From positions 744,001-808,000 of the forward strand of contig JAGKQI010000093.1 in assembly GCA_018806915.1 (NCBI GenBank): DNA of 64,000 bases. Reading direction: 5' to 3'. The position numbers and the translations under genes were made by a program. Positions within the stretch are counted from its first letter, which is position 1. Each line of letters opens with the position of its first letter. Under the pieces are notes generated by a model, which searched no databases, had not been told where the DNA came from, and saw nothing but the letters and a program-made list of their open reading frames with translations. Shown in pieces: positions 11,303-22,160 of this stretch. Origin of the DNA: Phytophthora colocasiae (lineage: Eukaryota > Oomycota > Peronosporomycetes > Peronosporales > Peronosporaceae).

Positions 11303-12538
11303 ATGCTGCGCCAACCTGCCCGCCTCCTTAAGGCTCGCGCCTTCAGCACGCGCGTGGCTGAAACTGACGTGGTGATCGCCAGCTACGCGCGTACACCCAT
11401 CGCGTGCTTCAACGGCTCTTTTGCGCCTCTGCAGGCACCGGAACTAGGTGCAATTGCTAATACTGAAGCTGTTAAGCGTGCTGGTATCGATCCGTCGCAG
11501 ATCCAGGAGGCGTTTCTCGGTAATGTGGTGAGTGCAGGTATTGGCCAGGCCCCTGCGCGTCAGTCTGTGCTGAAGGCAGGCTTCCCCAACTTCATCCCGT
11601 GCACAACTGTTAATAAGGTGTGTGCATCGGGAATGAAGTCGCTGGCTATCGGTGCACAGAGTCTTCTGAGTGGAAGCCAACAGATCGTGCTAGCTGGAGG
11701 CTTCGAGAGCATGACCAACGTGCCTCATTACCTGCCGAAGGCCCGCGCGGGCTACCGACTGGGCAATGGAACGCTGGTGGACGGTGTGATCCATGACGGA
11801 TTGTGGGACCCGTACAACAACCAACACATGGGCATGTGTGGCGAGAAATGTGCTGAGGACTTTGGCTTCTCTCGTGAAGACCAAGATGCCTTTGCCATTG
11901 AGAGCTACCGTCGTGCAGTGGATGCGAGCGAGAGGGGATTCTTCAAGACGGAAATCACTCCTGTGACGATCAACGGACGACGTGGTTCGAAGGTCTTTGA
12001 TACTGATGAGGAGATGTTCAACACGAAGCCAGAGAAGATCGCAAGTCTACGCACAGCATTCAAGAAGGACGGTACTATTACGGCTGCCAATGCATCGACG
12101 CTGAACGACGGAGCGGCTGCTATGGTGCTCATGACGGGAGCGAAAGCTCGGGAACTGGGTGTGACCCCTCTCGCACGTATCCGCGGCTTTGCGGATGCTG
12201 CGCAAGACCCAGTGGAATTCACAATTGCTCCTTCCAAGGCGGTGCCGCTGGCCTTGCATCACGCTGGACTGCAGCTGAGCGACGTGGACTATCATGAGAT
12301 CAACGAGGCATTCTCGGTCGTTGCCCTAGCTAACATGCGTCTCATGAACCTCCAGCACGACCATGTCAACGTCAATGGAGGTGCTGTCGCTATCGGCCAC
12401 CCCATTGGTATGAGCGGAACGCGTATCGTTGGTACGCTTATCCACATCCTCAAGGAGAAGGATGCAACTATTGGTTGTGCGTCCATCTGCAATGGCGGCG
12501 GTGGTGCAGGTGCCATGGTCATCGAGCGCCTGAACTAG
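11303..12538 (+). CDS. ACAT1: Acetyl-CoA acetyltransferase (thiolase II), mitochondrial
   Basis: The open frame extends upstream, but the first in-frame ATG at 11303 gives 411 residues beginning with a basic presequence (MLRQPARLLKARAFSTR), typical of mitochondrial import. Thiolase landmarks are all present: nucleophilic Cys107 in VNKVCASGMKS, His366 in GHPIGMSGTR, and second catalytic Cys396 in CNGGGGAGA. The enzyme condenses or cleaves two acetyl-CoA / acetoacetyl-CoA in ketone-body and isoleucine degradation. No introns. It is divergent from PEX12; both are linked to fatty-acid metabolism, but the neighbourhood may be coincidental. Confidence 0.95.
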   Translation: MLRQPARLLKARAFSTRVAETDVVIASYARTPIACFNGSFAPLQAPELGAIANTEAVKRAGIDPSQIQEAFLGNVVSAGIGQAPARQSVLKAGFPNFIPCTTVNKVCASGMKSLAIGAQSLLSGSQQIVLAGGFESMTNVPHYLPKARAGYRLGNGTLVDGVIHDGLWDPYNNQHMGMCGEKCAEDFGFSREDQDAFAIESYRRAVDASERGFFKTEITPVTINGRRGSKVFDTDEEMFNTKPEKIASLRTAFKKDGTITAANASTLNDGAAAMVLMTGAKARELGVTPLARIRGFADAAQDPVEFTIAPSKAVPLALHHAGLQLSDVDYHEINEAFSVVALANMRLMNLQHDHVNVNGGAVAIGHPIGMSGTRIVGTLIHILKEKDATIGCASICNGGGGAGAMVIERLN

Positions 12539-12659
12539 ACGGAAGATAAATGGTAAGCATCACTCACGAATGAACGGTAATCATCGATGTCATTTAACTT
12601 CAACTGTACAGCAGCGGTTTAACTTCAACCTGGAGGCTGAAATGCAAAAATCGTTGTCT

Positions 12660-14954
12660 TCACCGCAGTGTAGCAAAGATCTCCTGCAGATTCTTACGCA
12701 GCAGGAAACGCTGATCCTCCGTCAGTTCGTGTGCGTCGCACATGGTTTCCACAAATGAGTTAATTTGTCCAAGTGGAACTTCAAACTCAAGCATACTCAG
12801 AGTGAATGAGCCGAGCTGGCCAAACACAATATTATGCACGCGACACACGGCTTCTTCGCGTGATGGGAGACCTGCCAACATGTCAGCAGCATGCACGCTG
12901 TTTCAGTGCTTTTTCACAGACTCATTAGAAATCGGAGACTTACCGTCGTGTTTGGGCACTCCGCTTGGTAACTCTTCCCACGGGCAAGGCTGAGGTGTCC
13001 GCTGAAGCTCTTCACCAATTGCCAGCAAAAGAGCCTTTTCCCAAAACTACAGAATCACAACAAATGTCAGGATGCAGTTCGCACTCAATACCATACCCAC
13101 CTTGCTGGAACTTACCGAGGGTGACTTCCAAATGGGGTGCTTCTTGACTTCCTCTTGCAAGTACGTTCGAGTGGCACCCCTTCCGATGCCTCCACCGTGA
13201 AGCAACGGGTGTGTTTCATCCACGTACTGGAGAAGTTCCTCACTTGTACGTTCCGTGTAGTCTCGGCAATCAGCACACAACGAGGACCTCCGGCGATTTA
13301 ACTCGTCCTCTTCGTCTCTGGTATGAGTACAACCATTACGTGGTGCTGCTGCATCTTGCTTGCTCCCGTTCGAACTTGTGCTCTGAGCTTTCGGATAATA
13401 GAACGTCTCTGCCAAGATCATTGCAGTCTTCGCTGCTTTGATGTCGTCTTCACGAACACATTCATCAAGAAACGCATTGAAACAAGCAACGAGGACTTCG
13501 AAGCTCGCTTGATCTTTCACCTTGGTCTCTAGACTGCGCTGTCGGTTCAAGCACTTGACAAACAATGCCCGTCCTTCTGCTGTCTTGCACGTTTCATGCA
13601 CGAGAGTCTCAGTCGACGTCTTCACGTGCACCTGTAGCGAAGCAATGGACTCACTGCTGATATCTGACGTTGGCAGTAGTTCTTCTCTTGATTCGCTGGC
13701 TTCAACTTCATTGAATGAAGCAACACGCTGTTCATCTTCTGCGAAAAACTGGTGAAGTGCAGCACTCAATGGAGTCTGTGTGAGGACACTGTGCGGGCTA
13801 TCCAGTGGAGCCACAGACGCCGCTACGACACTATTGATAACAGGTCCACGATGGGGAGAAGTCGACGTCGTTGTTGAAGCCGATGATGAAGTTGGCGATG
13901 CGAAAGATCCGTCCTCTACGCTGCTCCGACGCTCCAAGAGACCAAGTGGGTGCCGTCTAAAACCTGAAGCATGATCAGTGTGTGACTTAGTCCACTGCCA
14001 GTCCAGTAGCGCCAGCGCTTTACCCTGGAAGTGCATATTGTCCGGATCGCGCTGGTTATGAATGAATAGTTGGATATCCTCTGCTCGGCTTAATCCCTGC
14101 ACGTGGGTCTCCAGCGACGAGAGCATTTGCTGGGAAACCTGCAGTCTGTCTTTCTCCACATGCAAAAACCGATGCAAGCTTGCATTAAGCTGGTCGAGTC
14201 TCTCCTCCTCTGCCTTCTGATACGCCACACTGACAGCCATAGTCATTTCATCCCTCGAAATAATCCGGTTGTACAGTGTCGTCTTCGCTCGTGCGCGCGC
14301 CATCATCGCCTGAGCTTGCTCTTCTTCACATCTAGCAACACGAGCCGCCAGTCTCTGTAACTCAAACTCTGGCACTCCAATACCCTGCACCAATACACAA
14401 TAAAGCAGTTCATATCCTCATATCTTTCAACATTTCAAACTACTTACATGCAGCGCAAGTCGTTGTCTGTCCTTGGCATCGCGTACTTCCATCGTAGCTT
14501 TATGCAGCCTATTAGCCGCCTCTCTATGAACAGCAGCAGCCGTCTCATATTCGTTATTAGCGTTCAAAATCTCGCCCTGCAGTGTCTGAATGTAGGTCTC
14601 CGATGCATCTTTGAGCGATTCCAGCGGCTCCGCGACTTGTTCGTCCAGCACTTGAGCCATCAGCAGCTGCTGCCTGCAAGTGGCGTCCACGAAGCCCTTG
14701 AGCTCCAGTAGAGCGCGTCGAATACCCGTCCCAGACTCCTCCAAAGCTCCGATCTCGTCCAAAAGAAGCTCTCGGAGCTGCTCGCTCGCGCCTCGCTCAG
14801 CTTCCGCCTTTCGCCGGAAAAACGCCACGAGCCCCTGCAGACTGCGCTTACCCTTGTCCGCATGCTCGTAGATGGCGGAGAAAGGCACTTGGCAGAACGT
14901 ACGGCGCCAGTGATTCTCCTCGTCCGAAGTCGCCCACTCAGTGCTTATCGTCAT
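12660..14954 (-). CDS. F-BAR domain protein with C-terminal SBF2-like region
   Basis: Four exons, 14954-14448, 14384-13116, 13046-12944 and 12871-12660, join to 696 residues. Residues about 10-290 form an F-BAR/FCH fold: N-terminal FCQVPFSAIYEHADKGKRSL, then long charged helices. A Ser/Thr-rich linker follows. From about 440 the chain resembles the SBF2 region found in KIAA0513 and MTMR5/13-type proteins: FNAFLDECVREDD then MILAETFYY, FWEKALL and FVETM. F-BAR dimers bend membranes and recruit actin or endocytic machinery. The SBF2-like match is by eye and less certain than the F-BAR match. An F-BAR plus SBF2 fusion is not one I can name in animals or fungi. Confidence 0.8.
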
Positions 14955-15418
14955 GGTTGTTTTTAACGCTCTACAACTGTTTTATTTACAAAAAAACACT
15001 TGAAGAGCAAGAGATACAAGTTGAAGTTGAAGTGCTAGTGGGTTTAAAGAGCAATTAGTTAGCTGCTTTAAAACTGCACAAATGGCTGTATTTTGCCCAT
15101 GGTTCCTCTTCTTCTCGCCTGCCAACTACCTAAGTGCTATCTCCTACTCCACTATATTCCGCTACGACTAATAATCCCCTTTCATCTCTCTCGTCCAAGC
15201 ATACTCACTCCTCTTTCCTGATCCTCCTTCTGCTTCTTCAGTATTGTCGTCGCTGTCCTCGTCTCGAGAAACGGCTGCTACGACACACGCCGGTGCATCC
15301 ACTCGAAATGCCTCCGTTCTCTCATCTGCACGAACAGCGAGCCGCAGGAGAGTGTAAACATGCTCAAACGAGCTGTATCATGGGCTTCTGCCCTGCTGGA
15401 TTCCAGTCGCGTCGCTGT
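14955..15418. other. Intergenic, F-BAR promoter and 3' flank of the RRM gene
   Basis: 464 bp between a start codon (14954) and a stop codon (15419), both on the minus strand. It contains an A/T-rich run near 14985-15000 and pyrimidine-rich stretches at 15110-15260. No convincing coding or RNA gene is seen. Confidence 0.5.
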
Positions 15419-17647
15419 CTATCTGTACTGCCGATGGTACTCTGCTGCAGAGGATGGTAGGTCGTAGTCCAAAGAATTTGGCTCCTTGCGCAGATCGTCC
15501 GTGTTCGGGGTACCTTCACTGCTCATCATCCGACCAAACGAAGCTGAATCAAGAGGGTGTTCGGCAGCTCCAGTCTCGTGCTGCTGTTGCTCGTGTGGGT
15601 GGTTTGTTGGGAGGTAATTCTGCTGCAAAAATCCTCCCAAAGAATTGTGAAGGGTGTTGTTGCCGCCCCCCGAATGCATTCCAAACGCTCCACGACCAAC
15701 ACCGTTACCACCAAAGCCACTGTCGATAGATAGACCCATACTCATCATCCCGTTGCCAAAGCCATCGCTGCCTGAACTACCAGAAGTGTCGTTGCTTCCT
15801 CCATATCCATTGTCAGCATTTGAAGGCCAGGCGCTCGATCCATGAAGTGGAGTGCCACCACTACGCTGGTTTGAAAACATCGAGAACAATGGGGCAGGAG
15901 CAGGTGGTAGAGGAGGCTGCTGCTGCTGCTGTTGTTGTTGCCCATGAGGCATCGATGGAGAACCCCACGACTGCTGTTGCCAGGGCGCAGCTTGCCAAGA
16001 CAAACTCGAAGGCTCCGCGTTATCGTCCACAAGTCCGTGCGGGAGGTAGTTCGCCTCAGAAGGTGACCCCAAAGGCGCATTTGGGGAGAGCTGTGGGCCT
16101 GAACTAGGAGACAGCTTCCACTGCTCGATGACTGGATCATTCTCAAGAGGATGAAGTCCGATATCCAACGGGGACGCATGGCCGTTTGTGGCTGGAGTAT
16201 TTCCTGCGTCCACGAGGTGATCGGATGATCCACGAGACGAAGAGCTCGCTGACAAAGGAGGAGAAGCTCCATCACCCAGCACGAGACTGGAAAGAGCATC
16301 TGCTACGCCACTGAGCGTGGAGGAGTCCAGGTTAATGCCATTGATGCTACTGACATCGCCATTACTGGACAGTGGTCGAGGCGAAGTCACCGACGAAGAA
16401 GAAAGCATGGCATTGGAGCTTGAAGTCTTTGGCAACGCTCGACCGCCGCCGAAGCGAACTGCCGCGGCATAGCCTCCTAGCATGCCATTCGGCATGAGAT
16501 TAGCAGAAGCCGAAGATGTCCGGCTCAACTTCTCAGCTCCCATCGCGGCAGCGAGGCCACTGACAGACGACACACTTCCGGACAGGGAAACGGGAGGTGT
16601 TGTCACCATGCTCACATCGTCAAGACTGCCCACGGAGCCAGGGCCAGAAGGTCCACTAAAAGATCCTCCACGTGACGAGACTGATCGCGGAGGAGGCACA
16701 TCCGTTCGCGGTACAGCGCGCTTCACTTCGACGGACTTCCCGTCCAGCACGTGGTTTTTGTCCTGCAACACCAGTTCAACACTGGCTTCACTCTCGAAAA
16801 TGACAAAGCCAAAGCCACGTGACTTGTTTGTCTCGCGGTTGAACATCACTTCAGCTGACACCACCTTGCCATACTGCATAAAATACTTTTTAAAGTCCGC
16901 TGTAGAAGAAATCACAAACGTAGAGTAAGCATGCACATACCGAATAAAATTAATTCAGATCCATAGTCAACACGTACCATCTTTCGTCTCATAATGTAAA
17001 CCGCCCACGAATATTTTCTTCGTGGCGCCAACCGCACTGTTCGCGTTGATGCTGGATATGGAATTGTTGCCATTGCCACGACTAGACGACGAGGCATTCC
17101 CGATGTCGCGCAGGCTCTCTGCCCGGGGAACGGCTCGCTTAGCTTCAACCTACAACACAAAAGAAGATCGAGTCAGTGAGTAAACCTCAAGAACAGCATG
17201 GACAATACTTCAACGTACTCTACGGCTGTCTAGGATGTGGTTGGGCTGCGCTAGCGCTCTATCAACACATGAAGGATCCGCATATGTAATAAAGCCAAAG
17301 CCTCGTGATCGTCTAGAAATCGGGTCCTTCATCACCACGGCATCGGTCACTGCGCCGTATGCTCCAAAGTACGACCGGAGCTTCTCTGCAAAGCATCAGT
17401 CAACACAAACACATATAAGCGACTTCTTCTTCCTCTCCCTTTCAGTTGCTTCATCCTTACCGTCCGTGGTCTCGTACGAGAGCCCCCCAATGAATATTTT
17501 TCTGGCATACAAAATAACACCGAGATATCATCAGTCAATCCCCTCCCCCTCCTCCCTTGTATACAGTATTGGAATGTCTTGGTCTACATCCCCACTAGCT
17601 CTGCTTGTAGTAGGTTGTACTCACCCTAACTTGGTTGTGTCTGCCAT
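15419..17647 (-). CDS. Two-RRM RNA-binding protein (hnRNP A/B, Musashi/DAZAP1-like)
   Basis: Five exons, 17647-17625, 17501-17461, 17385-17219, 17149-16978 and 16899-15419, join to 627 residues. The first exon is only 23 nt and the second 41 nt. RRM1 has RNP2 KIFIGGLSYE and RNP1 RGFGFITY. RRM2 has KIFVGGLHYE and RGFGFVIF. Both are followed by a VEAKRAVPR / VEVKRAVPR linker, the hallmark of Musashi/DAZAP/hnRNP-A-type proteins. The C-terminal 400 residues are low-complexity Gly/Ser/Asn with a Gln run (eight Gln near residue 450), likely disordered and prone to condensate formation. Expected role: mRNA binding and translational or splicing control. Confidence 0.9.
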
Positions 17648-18877
17648 TCTCGAGTCGCCTATTGCGCTAAGGTGGAGCCAAGTTAAATACGGAGAGAGAG
17701 TAAAGAGCCCCTCAGAGACAAGCAAGTGGCTGCTATACGTCTGGGTCTCTTCGTGTGCGTTGCTGGGCGCCTTTACTGCCTCGTTGCGGCTTGAACCTGG
17801 GGCCAGAACGGGTCAGAAGCACCTGGGAATCCTCTCAAATCTCCCTCTTGGAGTCGGAATTCGCCTCAAAAGCGGGTCCGGAAAGCGGGTGCAAGGGTCT
17901 CTCAATGGGCTGCGGACTGCTGCGGAGTGCGTGCGGCCGAAGGAGACGCGTGCTGTGCTGTGTCTTGCGCTGCAAAGCTTCTCGCGCTTTTGGATGTCGT
18001 TCGGTCGGCGTGTTGGTTTTGTTTCAGTCGGTCTATTGCGAATGTTGCGTTTAAGAATCGGAAATAGGAGGGAGGGAGGATTCGGATTGGGTGACATATT
18101 TGTATCAATGTCCTGGCTATGAAACCAATCTTTCTACACTAAATCACAAATTGGGCCTTACAAATTTCAAGACGACGGGACTAAAACCCCTGTCCCGGCT
18201 GTGTAAAACACTCCGCCAATCATAGTCGAGGACACTTTTGATTGGCTGCACAATTTCAGGTTAGAGCGTTTGCGTCCGACACTAGTAGACAGCATGGAAC
18301 TGCATCGGTAAAACGTCCATGTCTTGCTGCAAGGAACGCTAATAATGTCTGTAGTATTGCGAAGGCTTTGTGAGCTCATGTAAGAGCTGCCATCGCCCTT
18401 CGAGAATCTGACGTTGCTGAGAAAATTCACTTGAAGTGAGTATGGAGCTCTCCCCTATTCGCGCTACGTACGAACTTCACTCTGCCGACAGAGTGAAGGT
18501 CATCAAGGGGAAAGAGATTCACTGCAATTGTCTATAATAACATTTGACAGTTGCGATGTCCACACCCAATTCCGCGAAATCAGCAGCAAAACTTGGCATG
18601 CAGATAGAAGGCAAGCACATGAACATACCTGCTTGCAGCGAGTGCACCACCGCGATATCTGCTCGATATAAACGGAAATCTGCGACACTTAGGGAGGGTG
18701 CCCCAAGGGTCGCCCGTGATTCAGGCCGCTGCTGATTGGCCAGCGGAGTATACAGTCCAGATTCTAGTCTAGATTCAACCGGACCGGTTAACCTGGACTG
18801 GACCTGGACCCATTAAATCCCCGTCGTGTTGCGGTGGTGTGGCACAACTGCTCCTCACGCTTCACCTTCATCGGATC
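17648..18877. other. 1.2-kb intergenic region, two divergent promoters
   Basis: Flanked by divergent start codons of the RRM gene (17647, minus) and the transhydrogenase (18878, plus). CCAAT boxes are seen at 18216-18222 (plus), 18239-18245 (minus) and 18733-18739 (minus, 139 bp before the transhydrogenase ATG). An open frame of 295 codons (17235-18122, plus) crosses the RRM exons in antisense and shows no recognisable domain, so I treat it as chance. Nothing else is supported. Confidence 0.5.
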
Positions 18878-20723
18878 ATGCTCCTGCGTCGCTCCGTCAC
18901 TTCCCTGCGGCCTACGCGCTTGCTGCGCGCCGCCGCTTTCAGCACTGAAGCTCCAGCCGAGAACAAACCGCTGACCGACGCATTGCGTGAGTTGCGCGCC
19001 AGCGAGCACTTCGACCTCATCGTAATTGGCAGCGGACCGGCAGGGCAGAAATGCGCCATCGACAGCGCCAAAAGCGGCAAGTCCGTGGCGATTATTGACA
19101 AGCGGGACATGATGGGTGGTGTCTGTGTGCACACCGGTACAGTTCCTTCCAAGGTGCGGTGGAATCATTGATTTTGCGCTGAAGAACGACAGTTTTAGCT
19201 GACTTTTTGAGTTTTGCAGACGTTCCGAGAGGCGGCGCTGCATTTGACGGGGTATCGCCACAAGGCCTTCTACAATGGCCATGGTGGACCTAGTAAGCGC
19301 TTCGGTGTTGAGGATATTTTGCAGCGTGTGAGGAAGGTGGAAGATGCCGAGACAGACATCACCCGCCACCAGCTCATGCGCAATGGCGTGCAGCTAATCA
19401 ACGGCACAGCCAGGTTCTTACCGGGTAATAACCACATGGTTGCAGTGCTGTCTAACGAGTCGTACGAGACAGCTACGGACGCTAAGAGGCACTCCAGCGC
19501 TGATATTTGCAAGCGGTATGTTCTGGCATGGTTTAGAACCGGAATTACTTTTTTGTCCTGATGGTTGATTTGTGTTTTTTTGCAGTGTGTTGACGGCGGA
19601 CAAGTTCCTGGTGTGTGTGGGTACGCGTCCGGCACGTCGTCCGGACATTCCGTTTGACGGAGAGAAGATCTTCGACAGCGATCAGCTGCTATGGGGCAAG
19701 GTCAAGACTGTTCCTCGCCGCCTCATTATTGTAGGCGCTGGTGTTGTGGGCATGGAGTACGCGTCGATGATGACAATTATCCCGGGCACGGATGTGACGG
19801 TGATTGATGGACGTCAGGAGATTCTGAATATGGCGGACAAGGAGGTGTCCGAGGCGCTGTGCTATTCCATGGCTCAGACTGGTACCCGTTTCCTCACGGG
19901 TGAAACGATCAAGAGCGTGGAGAAGACTGCGAAGGGCGAGGTTTTCGTGCACCTGGTGAGTGGCAAGACGGTGGTGGGTGATGGTCTGCTATACACGGTC
20001 GGACGTCAGGGTAATGTGGAGGGTCTGAATCTGGAGGCGGTGGGCCTTCAGCCAGACACGCGTGGGCGTATCAAGGTTGACAACAACTTCCAGACTGCGG
20101 TGCCTCATATGTAAGTATGCGTTGTTGTTCAGAAGCAAATGCAGGGACTTATTGGTCATGGTGTTGTGTTGGACAGTTATGCTGCAGGTGATATCATCGG
20201 TTTCCCTGGGCTGGCATCGACGTCGATGGAGCAGGGCCGTCTTGCTTCGGTGCACATGCGCACGTCCAAGACGCTGAACACCAAGGAGCTTTCTGACGAC
20301 AAGAAAATGGACGACCCGGACCGTGTGCGCACACGTATGCGTTCAGGTGAGGTGTTCCCATTCGGAATTTACACCGTGCCCGAGATCTCGATGGTGGGCA
20401 AGAATGAGCAGCAGCTGACAAAGGAGCAGGTTCCCTACGAGGTTGGCAAGGCGCGCTACGAAGAGCTCGCTAGGGGACAGATGCTTGGTGGCGTGCCTGG
20501 CTTTCTCAAGATCCTTTTCTGCCCGGACACCCTCAAGATTCTAGGTGTCCACGCCATTGGCGAGGGTGCTACGGAGATCATTCACATTGGACAGGTGGTT
20601 ATGTCCACTGGTGGTGACCTCGAGTACTTCCGCAACGCTGTGTTCAACTACCCGACGCTGGCGGAGGCTTACCGTGTGGCAGCACTGAATGGACTTCGCA
20701 AGATCGACCGTTTGCGTGAATAA
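18878..20723 (+). CDS. sthA-like: Soluble NAD(P)+ transhydrogenase, mitochondrially targeted
   Basis: Exons 18878-19153, 19220-19515, 19586-20110 and 20177-20723 join to 547 residues. The N-terminal about 25 residues ([17 protein letters not shown]) look like a mitochondrial presequence. Then come the FAD-binding [12 protein letters not shown], the modified redox site [13 protein letters not shown], the second dinucleotide fold [14 protein letters not shown], and YAAGDIIG. The redox site has one Cys where dihydrolipoamide dehydrogenases have two, as in bacterial SthA. The enzyme interconverts NADPH and NADH without pumping protons. SthA is typical of proteobacteria and rare in eukaryotes, so bacterial ancestry is likely. 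GC-rich coding sequence matches the thiolase gene. Confidence 0.9.
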
Positions 20724-20905
20724 GCGCCATCACGGTAGATAGTGGAGGTTGACAGTCAAGTAAGAGAGCAGCAGCAAAGGATAGCGGTTGCTTACAATGA
20801 CATGAATGTGCCTGGGCGAATAGACATTCACGATAACATGAATGAGTACGAAAAAAAAAGAGATCAAGATGGAAGAATGACTTGCGAACCGACGCATTTA
20901 GTACA

Positions 20906-21804
20906 ATGGGGCAGGTGTATTCATCGGGCGAAGCCTGCGATCTGAATGAAGAAGCGATCGAAGAGATCCACATGATCACCTCACGTGTGAAAGATCATCC
21001 TTCTTCAAGTGGACGTGCTCTTGGCTGATATTTGCGGCTTGTCTGTTGCGTTACCAGTTCCTCCGAAAGAGATACACCGCATTCGTCGGAAGTACAAGAG
21101 TTTCGTTAGAGCTGAAGATATGACCAAGGAAGAGTTCTACACGCTACCAGCCATTGCAGTGAATCCTCTCCGAGATCAATTGTTCAACTCATTGGAGTTG
21201 ACAGATTCAAGAGCTATCACGTTCGCAGTAAGCATTTCCTTACACTGACATCCATTCAATCATCGAACGCGATTTTGATGCAGGAATTTGCCAAGTTCGT
21301 CCAGACCTTCAGCTATAGCAGCTCTCAGGACTCTAAACTCAAAGGTTTGTTCTTCCAAACCCTGAAAACTTACTTACTGATACTTTCGTTTCAGCGGCAT
21401 TCAAGATCCATGATTTCGACAATGACGGTAAGATCTCGCGAGAGGATCTTCGAGCCTACTGCTCTCTCGTGTTCCCTAAAGCTTCCGAAAGCGACGATGA
21501 TTCCATTGCCAAGTCTCAACACGAGGTAAAACCCATTATTCCAGCTTCAAAAATTGCACCCAGTTCACGTCCAGCGTTGCTATTAACGTTAATGACAATC
21601 TGGATACCAACAGATCATTGAGACGTTGATCGAACATGTCATGAATGAAGCTTCATCAGCACCATCGCGCGACTTCCTCATCTACGACGACTTCGTGAAG
21701 GCAAGATCATTCCTTTAAATTGTATTTTACGATCGTTCTGACAGCTTCAAGTGCAGGTTCTTCAATCGACAGATTTCGAGAGCCGGCTGATCGTCCCGTT
21801 TTAA
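20906..21804 (+). CDS. Calcineurin B homologous protein-like EF-hand protein with a GC-AG intron
   Basis: Six exons, 20906-20984, 21058-21227, 21284-21344, 21395-21525, 21614-21700 and 21757-21804, join to 191 residues, the normal length for CHP/calcineurin B. It starts MGQVYSS, a likely N-myristoylation site. One canonical EF-hand loop (DFDNDGKISREDL) is clear, and the others are degenerate. The C-terminus FVKVLQSTDFESRLIVPF fits the family ending and is only reached if the last intron is spliced from GCAAG at 21701, a GC-AG intron. CHP proteins bind Na+/H+ exchangers and calcineurin B activates the Ca2+-dependent phosphatase. The single good EF-hand favours CHP or a CBL-like protein. Confidence 0.85.
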
Positions 21805-22160
21805 CGACGAGGCTCGTCAATACATCGCCGCGTCGCATTCCAAGCAGCAAAACTCTCCTTCTCCATCGAAACGGGCGACATTCTACTCTCCATTGCACTA
21901 AAATTGCCAGCTTCCACCTTCCCATGCTCTAATACACCCCCATGCGACTATGATTTCTTTAAAAACTTCGTTGTAGCCATAAAAAAAACACTTCCGCCAG
22001 CTGTGGAAAATCCAACTCTGCTTACAAAAACCAAGTCAACAAGGAGATTAGGGGAATTTCCAATCAAACGAACTGTCTTTCATATTTTTTTTTTGCGAGC
22101 GGTTGCTACCTGAGACCAAGCCAAGCTCTTCGTCTCCGTACAGGGCACAAGCGGTTGAAA
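21805..22160. other. Intergenic, CHP 3' flank and presenilin promoter
   Basis: 356 bp with A runs near 21980 and a T run near 22085-22094. No CCAAT box and no coding signal seen. Confidence 0.4.

Noticed and set aside
17235..18122. Long plus-strand frame of 295 codons
   Set aside because: Overlaps RRM exons on the opposite strand and shows no domain or codon pattern; the RRM gene model is firm.
18878..20723. Dihydrolipoamide dehydrogenase
   Set aside because: The redox site has CVHTGT with one Cys instead of the CxxxxC disulfide; fits soluble transhydrogenase.
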